From Vulcanimicrobiota bacterium (GTDB lineage: Bacteria > Vulcanimicrobiota > Vulcanimicrobiia > Vulcanimicrobiales > Vulcanimicrobiaceae): a stretch of 64,000 nt of DNA. Every line of letters starts with the position of its first letter. Within the stretch, counting starts at the first letter, position 1. The position numbers were made by a program, and so were the translations under genes. Location of the stretch: assembly GCA_003140855.1 (NCBI GenBank), contig PLLF01000070.1:1-64000 (forward strand), given 5' to 3'. Below the pieces are notes generated by a model. It was not told the DNA's origin, did not search any database, and saw only the letters and a list, made by a program, of their open reading frames with translations. Shown here in pieces: positions 52,432 to 59,929 of the stretch.

Positions 52432-52460
52432 TAGACGCTGGGGATTTCTTGTGGTAGCAT
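52432..52460 (+). promoter_or_regulatory. Predicted promoter of the BlaI-type repressor operon
   Basis: TAGACG (52432-52437) and TAGCAT (52455-52460) are 17 bases apart, and TGG before the second box gives an extended -10. The predicted start, about 52467, falls inside the palindrome at 52460-52481. Confidence 0.55.
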
Positions 52461-52481
52461 TCACCTAAATCCTTAGGTGAA
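52460..52481. promoter_or_regulatory. Palindromic operator upstream of the BlaI-type repressor
   Basis: A perfect nine-base inverted repeat, TTCACCTAA and TTAGGTGAA, separated by ATCC. It overlaps the predicted transcription start and stands 14 bases before the GTG start. BlaI/MecI repressors bind such dyads as dimers, so autorepression is likely. A near-identical half-site (AAATCCTTAGGCGA) occurs at the end of the upstream protease gene, around 52414-52427. Confidence 0.75.
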
Positions 52482-52495
52482 CTGCGGAGGTCGCG

Positions 52496-52882
52496 GTGCC
52501 CCGTCAAAAAGCCCCGAATTTAACTGAGGTTGAGCAGCGCCTAATGGAGGTGCTGTGGTCGACCGGCAGCGGAACGGTCGCCGAAGTGCTGGGCGCCGTC
52601 AAATCGCCCAAAGCCCCCGCTTTCAACACGGTCCAGACCACGCTGCGCATCCTAGAACAAAAAGGATACGTGCGTCACGTGGAAGAGGGCCGCGCGTTTC
52701 GCTACTATCCGAAAGTCGATCGCACGCAAGCATCGCGCTCGGCGCTACAGACAGTCGTGCGGCGATTCTTCGACGGCTCGCCCGGTGCATTGGCTGTGAA
52801 CTTGATTCAAAACGAGCGTTTGAGCGACGACGAGTTGGCCGACTTGCGCAAGATGCTGGCGCGCGCGGAGCAAAGCGAATGA
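52496..52882 (+). CDS. BlaI/MecI/CopY-family transcriptional repressor
   Basis: 128 residues from the GTG at 52496 with GCGGAGG upstream. The winged helix is LTEVEQRLMEVLWSTGSGTVAEVLGAV and PAFNTVQTTLRILEQKGYVRHVEEGRAFRYYPKV. The C-terminal dimerisation helices follow (FFDGSPGALAVNLIQNERLSDDELADLRKML). In the well-known systems a BlaR1 protease cleaves this repressor on beta-lactam binding. Here the partner gene overlaps (ATGA) but lacks the protease motif. Confidence 0.93.
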   Translation: MPRQKAPNLTEVEQRLMEVLWSTGSGTVAEVLGAVKSPKAPAFNTVQTTLRILEQKGYVRHVEEGRAFRYYPKVDRTQASRSALQTVVRRFFDGSPGALAVNLIQNERLSDDELADLRKMLARAEQSE

Positions 52883-53538
52883 ACGCGCCCGCGCTATTCA
52901 TGGCGCTCTTCAACGGCGCATGGCAAGGCGCGCTGCTTTGCCTGGTAGCCTTCGCTCTGTTGCGGGCTTTCCGGCGCCTCAACGCCGCTACGCGCTATAC
53001 CATTTGGTCGGCACTGCTGGTAATCTCATTGCTGCTGCCCGTAGCCAACTACGCGTTCTCCGTGAAAGCGGTCACGCACGTCGTAAAATTGCAGTCTGCC
53101 GGACACCTCGGTGCTGTGGCCAGAGCCCGGGTACCGTCCCCCTCGCTTTTTGGCTTGGTTAATCGCTCGGGGAACGGCACCCGAGCTCTGCCCACTAGCT
53201 CGTTGTCCGTCGCAACGCCGACTCTTTACGAGCGCGTCATTCCGGCCGTTGCGAAGCTCGCTGATTACGCAATATTTGCGTTGCTCGCGTTGTTGCTGGT
53301 CGCTCTGGCCCGGCTCGCGATCCTCTGGCGCGAAATTGTGCGGATGATCCGTGCGCGGCGGACCGTTCGCTTGGGCACATCGCAGTTCCTCAATGCGACG
53401 AACTTCTCGTTCGCGTTCTATAAGCGGATGCCGATGGCCGAGATTTACTTCGCGTACGGAAATCCGAATATGCTGAATACGCAGCACGATGTGATCTTAA
53501 AGCTCATCCAATACTTCGGAGCGGAGAAGGGAACGTAG
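52879..53538 (+). CDS. BlaR1/M56-like membrane protein lacking the metalloprotease motif
   Basis: 219 residues, ATG overlapping the repressor stop. Residues about 1-60 have two helices in the BlaR1 pattern (ALFMALFNGAWQGALLCLVAFALLRAFRRLNAATRYTIWSALLVISLLLP), and about 125-150 a third. It then enters the cytoplasmic loop (WREIVRMIRARRTVRLGTSQF) where M56 proteins carry HEXXH, but the last 60 residues show no HEXXH and no later helix. It is much shorter than BlaR1. It may be a truncated gene or a sensor that works without cleavage. Confidence 0.7.
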   Translation: MNAPALFMALFNGAWQGALLCLVAFALLRAFRRLNAATRYTIWSALLVISLLLPVANYAFSVKAVTHVVKLQSAGHLGAVARARVPSPSLFGLVNRSGNGTRALPTSSLSVATPTLYERVIPAVAKLADYAIFALLALLLVALARLAILWREIVRMIRARRTVRLGTSQFLNATNFSFAFYKRMPMAEIYFAYGNPNMLNTQHDVILKLIQYFGAEKGT

Positions 53539-53544
53539 GCCGGG

Positions 53545-54576
53545 TTAGCTGCCGTACCCGATCGAAGCGAGCACTTTCTGCGTCTCTACCGCCTCGGCAA
53601 ACGTGGGGACGATGCTCTCTCCCGTTTCGATCTCTTTGACGAATTCGTCCAGCAAATCCATGATCGGGGGCACGTGCGCATCGACGGCGCCGAAACGTGC
53701 GTTGGGCGAAGGTGCGCATTCGAGTTCCGACGTTTCTTCATCGTCGATGCTGAACAAGCGCATCGCGTGCAGGCCGCTGCCGCTGGCTACGGCGGTGCGG
53801 TTTTCGCCGTGTGCCGCCACGGTAAGTGAGTTGACCGCAGTTGTTCCGTCCACGCTCACGCGGGCGATCACGCCGTCGCCGTAGTCGATTAACGTAAACG
53901 CGCCGTCGTCAGCCGTGATAGTGAATGGACCGTTGGCGTCCTCGCGCCGCGGGTTCGCGGTGCGCATGAAGCCGGTGCTGCGCGCCGGAGCTTTGCCTGC
54001 CATCCAATTCGCACTGTCGATGAGGTGGGAGAGAAGCGCTCCGGCTATGCCGCCCCCTTTGGCGCGATCGAACCACCAGGTGTTCGGCCGTTTGTTTTCG
54101 CGGCGAAGCATCGGCGCGAGCTGCGTCAGCTCGAGCTCGCGCAGCGGCGCAATGTGCCCGTTGACGATCAATTCTTTGAGGGCGAAACGCTGCGGCACCC
54201 AGCGGAACTCGTGCATGACGGCCGCCGCGGTCTTGGCTCGCAGCGCTGCCGCGAGCATTTCTTCGGCCTGCTGCACGGAAAGAGCGAACGGTTTTTCGGC
54301 GATGACGTGCTTACCGGCGCCGAGTGAGGCCAGTACGTCATCGTGGTGCGCGAAGGGCGGGCTGGCGATCGAAACGACGTCGAGCTCGCAGCCGCGCAGC
54401 ATCGCCTCGGAACTGTCGAAAGCGTGCGGAATGTTGCGTTCTCTTGCAACGCTCTTCGCGCTGTGCGGTGAAGCGAGCGCGACGACTTCGAAGCGTTCGT
54501 GCGCGCTAAAAGCCGGCAGGTGGCCGCGCACGGCGAAGCCGCCGCCGACGATCCCAACTTTGTATTTTAGAGGCAT
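53545..54576 (-). CDS. Gfo/Idh/MocA-family NAD(P)-dependent oxidoreductase
   Basis: 343 residues. The Rossmann start is KVGIVGGGFAVRGHLPAF, and the catalytic motif is HVIAEKPFALSVQQAEEML with the family lysine in E-K-P. MHEFRWVPQRFALKELI and GGGIAGALLSHLIDSANWM form the C-terminal domain. Substrates in the family are usually sugars or inositols, but some reduce imines. It is last in the operon after the aminotransferase, overlapping it by ten bases; its stop is six bases from the convergent BlaR1-like gene. Confidence 0.9.
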   Translation of the reverse strand: MPLKYKVGIVGGGFAVRGHLPAFSAHERFEVVALASPHSAKSVARERNIPHAFDSSEAMLRGCELDVVSIASPPFAHHDDVLASLGAGKHVIAEKPFALSVQQAEEMLAAALRAKTAAAVMHEFRWVPQRFALKELIVNGHIAPLRELELTQLAPMLRRENKRPNTWWFDRAKGGGIAGALLSHLIDSANWMAGKAPARSTGFMRTANPRREDANGPFTITADDGAFTLIDYGDGVIARVSVDGTTAVNSLTVAAHGENRTAVASGSGLHAMRLFSIDDEETSELECAPSPNARFGAVDAHVPPIMDLLDEFVKEIETGESIVPTFAEAVETQKVLASIGYGS

Positions 54577-55820
54577 GCTTCGACCACGTCGATCGCGCGC
54601 ATGAGCTCGGTTTCAGAGATGACTAGGGGTGGCGTTAGCGACAGCACATTTCCCTCGGTGCCGGATTGCAGAATGATGACGCCTCCTTTTAAAGCTCGTT
54701 CGACTGCGGCCCGCGCCTGCGCCGCGTCGCGCAGCTCGATTCCCCACATGAGGCCCCGCCCGCGCACGTCGACCGCCTTTCCCGGCGAGCGCAGCGTACT
54801 CAGCCTGGCTCCGAGCATTTCACCCAGCGCGGCTGCGCGTTCCGGCAGACCGCGCCCTTCGATTTCCGCGATGTTCGCAAGCGCAGCGGCGCATCCCAGC
54901 GGATTGCCGAGATGCGTGGACGTGTGCAGCGATTCGCCTTCGGAAACGGGCCATGCATCCATGATCTCAGATGGAGCGATTGCCGCTGAAATGGGAAAGC
55001 CGTTGCCGAGAGCTTTTCCGAGGCAGAGAATATCGGGCACGACCCGTTCCTGGTCGCACGCGAACATCGTTCCGGTTCGCCCGAAGCCGGTGTAGATCTC
55101 GTCGGCGATGAATAGCATGCCGCGCTCGTGACAAACGTCGCGCAGTCCGGAAAGATAACCTGGCGGCGGGACGATACAGCCGCCGCGCCCCTGTATCGGT
55201 TCGACGATCACTGCCGCGAGGTCATAGCGCCGGGAGAAAGCTCGCCGTGCGTATTCCAGCGCTTGCTCTCCGCCGCGCGCGCGCGGATAGTCGAGCAAGA
55301 GCGTTCGCTCCGGCAGCCATGCCAAAAACGGTTCGCGAAATTTCTTGATCCCGGCGAGCTCGAGCGTGCCGATGCTCAACCCGTGATACGATCCGCGAAA
55401 TGCGGCGAATGCCGGTTTTGCGGTGGCTAGCGCCGCCGTTTTCATAGCAGCTTCGATCGCATCCGCGCCGCTGGAACCCAAGAACGTCTTCGCGAGATTG
55501 CCGGGCGCGATCGCGGCGAGCTTTTCGAGCAAGCGCGCTTTTATCTCGGCGGGATGAACGTCGCCCATCGCGTGCATCAACTGCGAGGCCTGCTTTTGCA
55601 GCGCGGCCGCAACGTTCGGATTGGCGTGACCGGAGTTTGCCACACCGAAGCCCGCCGTGAGGTCCAGGTAGGCGTTGCCGTCAACGTCGGTCACCGTTGC
55701 GTCCGCGGCGGATTCCCAGAAGATCGGAAAGTCGTCGCCGAGGTACGTAACGTTGCGCGATTCGTATTTACGCAGCAGGTGCGCGAGCTCGCGTGAGCGC
55801 GTTCCCGGAATGAACGTCAA
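54567..55820 (-). CDS. Class III PLP aminotransferase
   Basis: 417 residues from a TTG overlapping the luxC-like stop (TTGA). Fold type I with GSSGADAIEAAMKTAALAT, FRGSYHGLSIGTLELAG, VIVEPIQGRGGCIVPPPGYL, the cofactor aspartate D240 in FIADEIYTGFGRTG and the Schiff-base lysine K269 in CLGKALGNGFPISA. Members act on omega-amines or on aldehydes. Directly after an acyl-to-aldehyde reductase pair, transamination of the aldehyde product to an amine is the obvious reading, but it is inference. Confidence 0.93.
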   Translation of the reverse strand: MTFIPGTRSRELAHLLRKYESRNVTYLGDDFPIFWESAADATVTDVDGNAYLDLTAGFGVANSGHANPNVAAALQKQASQLMHAMGDVHPAEIKARLLEKLAAIAPGNLAKTFLGSSGADAIEAAMKTAALATAKPAFAAFRGSYHGLSIGTLELAGIKKFREPFLAWLPERTLLLDYPRARGGEQALEYARRAFSRRYDLAAVIVEPIQGRGGCIVPPPGYLSGLRDVCHERGMLFIADEIYTGFGRTGTMFACDQERVVPDILCLGKALGNGFPISAAIAPSEIMDAWPVSEGESLHTSTHLGNPLGCAAALANIAEIEGRGLPERAAALGEMLGARLSTLRSPGKAVDVRGRGLMWGIELRDAAQARAAVERALKGGVIILQSGTEGNVLSLTPPLVISETELMRAIDVVEACL

Positions 55821-56998
55821 AACGTCCTATCGATCCATTTCACGAATTCGCCGATGCGTGGGCGTCCGCCGTGATTGCCGTGCAGCGGCGGGTCCTGTAA
55901 TTCACCAAAATTGCTCAAACGGACTGCGCCAGCGTTAACGCCCAGTGCGATGAGATCGAAACGATCGCCCGCGATCGCAAAGCCCTCGAGCGCAAGGCGG
56001 TGCCGCCGCACGTATTCGAGCGCTTCGGCCGGGTCGCGCACCACAACCACGTTGGCTAGTCGCGGCAAGAACGGCGGCGGGGCATCGAGTACGCCCGTGG
56101 CGCCCGTCGACTTGCGGAATGCCGTTAGAGCCCGGGCATGCGAAATATCGGCGGTTCGCCGTGCGGCGGCCGCGCCGCGAGGAAACTCGACGTCCGCAAT
56201 CGCTATTTCTTTGTCCAGAAGCGCCGCGAATTCGGCCGCACCCACGACGCCGCCGTTCTCGACGAACAGCACGTGCAGCGAGAGGCAGCCTTCTGTCTCG
56301 TACAAAATGATGTCGCGCGCAGCTTGTCTTGCGATATCTTTAGCAGGCGCAGTCGCGGAAAGCGCTTCGCGCGAAACATAGCCAGCGCTCGCGCGCGAAC
56401 CAAATGTGATGAAACGCGCCTCCGGTTGCAACGCATTCCGGATCGTCGCGAGCGTTTCGGTTTTCCCGAAGGCCACGACCGCGTCAAAAGATTCGAGCGC
56501 CGGTGCCGTTTCGTCGTGCGAGCTCCAGAGTTCCGCACGTGCACCCTCGCGAAATTCTGCGCGCTGTTCATGCAGCGTTTCGAAAAACGCAGAAATCAGG
56601 TAGTCCTCACGGTCTTTGACGAGCACGTCGCATTTGGCGCACAGCGCAAAAACTGCCGCGGGCAAGGCCACGCCGATCGTCGTACGGCTGGAAATCACGC
56701 AAACGCTGCCGATGGGCATCGCCCATGCATCGGTGCGGCCGGCGCGTGGACGAAAGTCATCGAGAATTTCGAGTTCTCCCAACTCGTCCGCAATTGCGGC
56801 GGCGAGCGCATCGAAAGCGATCGAGAAGAAGAGCCGGTCCAGGGCATACTCGACGACGGGAACGGAATAGCCCGTGCGCTCCGCAATGCGCCCGGTCGCA
56901 CGGACACGCGCCGGAAAATCGGCATCGCGCCAGCGATCGGCGGCGTCAGCAACAGCACGCGCGATCTCTTTTGCCGGGACCTTTGCGAGCGCGGTCAC
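55817..56998 (-). CDS. LuxC-like acyl-CoA/acyl-enzyme reductase
   Basis: 393 residues from a GTG (GTGA overlap). It has the aldehyde-dehydrogenase-like fold of LuxC: AMPIGSVCVISSRTTIGVALPAAVFALCAKCDVLVK for the nucleotide side, FDAVVAFGKTETLATIRNAL and FITFGSRASAGYVSREAL. The catalytic cysteine is C238 in YETEGCLSLHVLFVE, the position that takes the acyl group from LuxE. It reduces activated acyl groups to aldehydes with NADPH. There is no luxAB here. Confidence 0.87.
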   Translation of the reverse strand: MTALAKVPAKEIARAVADAADRWRDADFPARVRATGRIAERTGYSVPVVEYALDRLFFSIAFDALAAAIADELGELEILDDFRPRAGRTDAWAMPIGSVCVISSRTTIGVALPAAVFALCAKCDVLVKDREDYLISAFFETLHEQRAEFREGARAELWSSHDETAPALESFDAVVAFGKTETLATIRNALQPEARFITFGSRASAGYVSREALSATAPAKDIARQAARDIILYETEGCLSLHVLFVENGGVVGAAEFAALLDKEIAIADVEFPRGAAAARRTADISHARALTAFRKSTGATGVLDAPPPFLPRLANVVVVRDPAEALEYVRRHRLALEGFAIAGDRFDLIALGVNAGAVRLSNFGELQDPPLHGNHGGRPRIGEFVKWIDRTF

Positions 56999-58089
56999 GA
57001 CGCGGCGGCGCGCGGCGATTCGGCGTCAAGCGAGCAGCCGCGCAATTCTGCTCTCTCCTCGCGTCCGATCAGAACGATTCCGCCGTCAATAATTGCTCCC
57101 AGATCTTCGGTTTGAATCGCAACGCAAGAAGACCGGTTAGCCAAATCCACATGCACCAGTGCGCCCACGACACCGGCCGGCAGTTTATTGCCGTTCTCAT
57201 CGACTGCGTAGGAACGCAGCCACGGTGGCGCAGATTTAACGCGGTTCGCTTGATGGTAATCCGAATCATAATACTGGCTGCTCAGCTCGGTCATTCCATA
57301 TTCACCGATAACATGGTTGGGTGGCAGGCTGAATGTATCGGCGAGGTGGCTGTAGAGTTCCCCGCGGTCGACGATCCGCGTGCGGCCCTTGAACCCGCCG
57401 GTTTCCATGATCCTCGATCCCGACGGGAGAGGCAGCGCGTGCGTTATTCGTCTCAGCTTGAGATCGTCAAGGAGTTTAACGAATGCGAATGCTGTTCCGG
57501 CGATGCAGACGGGGACGCCGGACTTGCGGATTTCGGCGATGTCTTCGACAAAACGTTCGGTCTGGAGCTCGTCGCCGCCAACATACCAAGACTCCGCACC
57601 ATCACCGAATGCCTTCGCGGCTCGATTCATCATATACGAAAGCGACGAGCGCGGGCTCTGCGCCGGGCTTGTTAGCAGCATGCAGTAGCGGAGCGGATCG
57701 GGAGCGTCCGTCACCACTCCATAGTCAAAACCCGCGAGCAGCGAAGCGTCGTAGAGACGCGCGTCTTCCATATAGTGGATGCCGCCGGAGCCCGTGGTGG
57801 TGCCACTGGTTTCGAATATGATCTCTGCGCGGGAAGGGTCGAACGTGCACAGCGCCGCTTCCTTGAACGCGGCTGCCGGAACCGGCGGAATCTCTCGCCA
57901 ATTGGTGGGCGAAGCGCAGATCGTTATTCCCAGACTCTCGCAATACCGCGCATACGGCTCGTTGTATCGCAGCTGATGCGCGAAGATGCGAAGGGCGAGA
58001 TCGTCGAAACTCTCGACGTGCCGGCGTGCGATGGCGCGCAATACTTCCGCATCGAGCGCGTCGGCCTCCGCGCGGTAGTCGTAGTTCAC
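56995..58089 (-). CDS. LuxE-like acyl-protein synthetase
   Basis: 364 residues from a GTG (GTGA overlap). It belongs to the adenylate-forming fold of LuxE: FETSGTTTGSGGIHYM is the nucleotide loop (S95-T98), and VIGEYGMTELSSQYYD and MIDGG-like DLGAIIDGGIVLIGREERAELRGCSL are the later motifs. C352 near the end fits the acyl-carrying cysteine of LuxE. It activates a carboxylate with ATP, binds it and hands it to LuxC. The natural acid is not known. Confidence 0.87.
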   Translation of the reverse strand: MNYDYRAEADALDAEVLRAIARRHVESFDDLALRIFAHQLRYNEPYARYCESLGITICASPTNWREIPPVPAAAFKEAALCTFDPSRAEIIFETSGTTTGSGGIHYMEDARLYDASLLAGFDYGVVTDAPDPLRYCMLLTSPAQSPRSSLSYMMNRAAKAFGDGAESWYVGGDELQTERFVEDIAEIRKSGVPVCIAGTAFAFVKLLDDLKLRRITHALPLPSGSRIMETGGFKGRTRIVDRGELYSHLADTFSLPPNHVIGEYGMTELSSQYYDSDYHQANRVKSAPPWLRSYAVDENGNKLPAGVVGALVHVDLANRSSCVAIQTEDLGAIIDGGIVLIGREERAELRGCSLDAESPRAAAS

Positions 58090-58562
58090 GCGCGCCGGCG
58101 GCTCGTAATCAGTCCGCTGTTCAGCCCGTTGGTCGCCAAGCCCCCGTTGAAACGCGCCGACTCAACCTTCATGCAGCGGTCGACGACGACGTCGAGCCCC
58201 GCGGCGTCGGCGAGCTCGATCGCTTGCGGATTGATGACGCCGTACTGAAACCAGATCGCTTTCGCACCCGCCGCGATTGCTTCGCGCGCGAGCTCGGCGA
58301 CCTCACTGGGTTTCCGAAAGACGTCTACGATATCCGGCGCGCCGCGTTCGGCCGCATAGGCCGCGAGCGACGGATAGGCTTTGACGCCGTCGATCGCGGC
58401 GATCGTCGGATTGATCGGCGTCACCTCGAAGCGGCCCTGCGTACGCAAATAGCTGAAGACGGTGTAGCTCGGGCGCAATGGATTCGCGGACGCGCCGACC
58501 ATCGCGACGGTTTTGCTGCGGTCGAGCAACGCGCGCCGCTGCGCGGGCGTTTCTAAGATCAC
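58086..58562 (-). CDS. CoA-binding (Rossmann-type) protein
   Basis: 158 residues from a GTG overlapping metY. SKTVAMVGASANPLRPSYTVFSYLRTQGRFEVTPINPTIAAIDGVKAYPSLAAYAAERGAPDIVDVFRKPSEVAELAREAIAAGAKAIWFQYGVIN is the CoA_binding domain in full, ending near VVVDRCMKVE. Stand-alone proteins of this kind (YccU type) bind CoA or a related nucleotide and their role is unclear. Here it could serve the acyl chemistry of the operon. Confidence 0.88.
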   Translation of the reverse strand: MILETPAQRRALLDRSKTVAMVGASANPLRPSYTVFSYLRTQGRFEVTPINPTIAAIDGVKAYPSLAAYAAERGAPDIVDVFRKPSEVAELAREAIAAGAKAIWFQYGVINPQAIELADAAGLDVVVDRCMKVESARFNGGLATNGLNSGLITSRRRA

Positions 58563-59866
58563 GCCGGAGCGTTTTCTGTAGCCCGAACCGCTGCTTTGAG
58601 AGCGTTATCCAAGTCCCACATAAGATCGTCGGCGTCTTCCAGCCCTACGGAGAGCCGAATGCTTTCGGGTGCGACGCCGGACTTGCGGAGCTCGTCGCCG
58701 TCGAGCTGCGAGTGCGTCGTCGACGCGGGATGAATGACGAGACTCTTCATGTCGCCGACGTTTGCGAGATGGCTCCACAGTTCGAGCGCATCTATGAAAC
58801 GGCGTGCAGCTTCGCGGCCCCCGCGAATGCCGAAAGTGAAAATCGAGCCTGCGCCGCGCGGAAGATACTTTTCTGCGAGCTTATGCTGGGGATGGGATGC
58901 GAATCCGGGATAGCTGACCCACTCCACTTCGGGCCGCTTGTCCAAGAATTCCGCCATCGCGCGCGCGTTGCGAACGTGCGCTTCCATGCGAATCGGAAGC
59001 GTTTCCAATCCCAGCAAGAGAAGCCAGGCATCCATCGGCGCCATCTGCGCGCCGACGTCGCGCAAAATTTCGGCGCGCGCGCGCATCAGGAACGCGTACT
59101 CGCCGAAGGTTTCGGTGAAAACTTTGTTGTGATAGCCCGGGCTCGCCTCCGAGAGTAGCGGAAAGCGTCCATTGTCCCACGGGAAGCGGCCGGATTCGAC
59201 CACCACGCCGCCGATGACGGTGCCATGACCGGAGATGAATTTCGTGGCCGAATGCGTGACGATGTCCGCGCCGTATTCGATCGGCCGGCAAAGGTATGGA
59301 GAAGCGAACGTGTTGTCGACGACCAGCGGAATGCCCGCGTCGTGGGCGATACCGGCCAAAGCTTTCAAATCGGCGATCGTTCCGGCTGGGTTGCCGATCG
59401 TTTCTGCAAACAACAATTTGGTTTCGGGTTTGACGGCCGCCGCGATGGCCGCATGGTCGTCGGCCGGCACGAAGGTCGTTTCAATTCCCAAACGTTTGAG
59501 CAGGACCGTAAACTGCGTGATCGTTCCGCCGTAAATATTCTGCGAACAGACCAGATGATCGCCGTTTTGTGCCAGCGATAAAACGACGCCGAGTTGTGCG
59601 GCCAGCCCGCTGGAAAAAGCGACGGCGCCAAGTCCGCCCTCCAGACTCGCCATGCGCTCTTCGAAAGCCGCGACGGTTGGGTTGCTGATCCGGCTGTAGA
59701 TGTGACCGTAGCTGCGCAGTTGGAAGAGCTCGGCCGCCTGCTCCGTGGAACCGAAGACATACGCCGCGGTTTGGTAGAGAGGCATGACGCGGGACCCCGT
59801 CACGGGGTCCGGGGGCGTGCCCGCATGAATGGCACGGGTCGCGAAGCCGAACTGGCGATCTTGCAT
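58559..59866 (-). CDS. metY: O-acetylhomoserine sulfhydrylase/Cys-Met PLP enzyme
   Basis: 435 residues from the ATG at 59866. This is the Cys/Met metabolism PLP family, long MetY form. TRAIHAGTPPDPVTGSRVMPLYQTAAYVF, YSRISNPTVAAFEERMASLEGG and VVDNTFASPYLCRPIEYGADIVTHSATKFISGHG (Schiff-base lysine in ATKFISGHG) are diagnostic. It makes homocysteine from O-acetylhomoserine and sulfide. The much longer frame that runs across leuC is rejected. It is the first gene of the minus operon that ends at the Gfo/Idh gene. Confidence 0.92.
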   Translation of the reverse strand: MQDRQFGFATRAIHAGTPPDPVTGSRVMPLYQTAAYVFGSTEQAAELFQLRSYGHIYSRISNPTVAAFEERMASLEGGLGAVAFSSGLAAQLGVVLSLAQNGDHLVCSQNIYGGTITQFTVLLKRLGIETTFVPADDHAAIAAAVKPETKLLFAETIGNPAGTIADLKALAGIAHDAGIPLVVDNTFASPYLCRPIEYGADIVTHSATKFISGHGTVIGGVVVESGRFPWDNGRFPLLSEASPGYHNKVFTETFGEYAFLMRARAEILRDVGAQMAPMDAWLLLLGLETLPIRMEAHVRNARAMAEFLDKRPEVEWVSYPGFASHPQHKLAEKYLPRGAGSIFTFGIRGGREAARRFIDALELWSHLANVGDMKSLVIHPASTTHSQLDGDELRKSGVAPESIRLSVGLEDADDLMWDLDNALKAAVRATENAPA

Positions 59867-59929
59867 GGTCACTTGTGCTTCGACCCGAACCTCCGGGGTA
59901 CCCCAGCGTAGTCGATAGGAGAGCGATCG

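Noticed and set aside
52427-52450. Possible intrinsic terminator after the S8 protease (CCCC...GGGG then ATTTCTT)
   Set aside because: Only four pairs with an eight-base loop; the same bases carry a better-fitting promoter for the repressor.
59895-59904. Palindrome GGGGTACCCC between metY and leuC as an operator
   Set aside because: Ten-base GC palindromes are common by chance at this base composition, and no regulator or second copy supports it.
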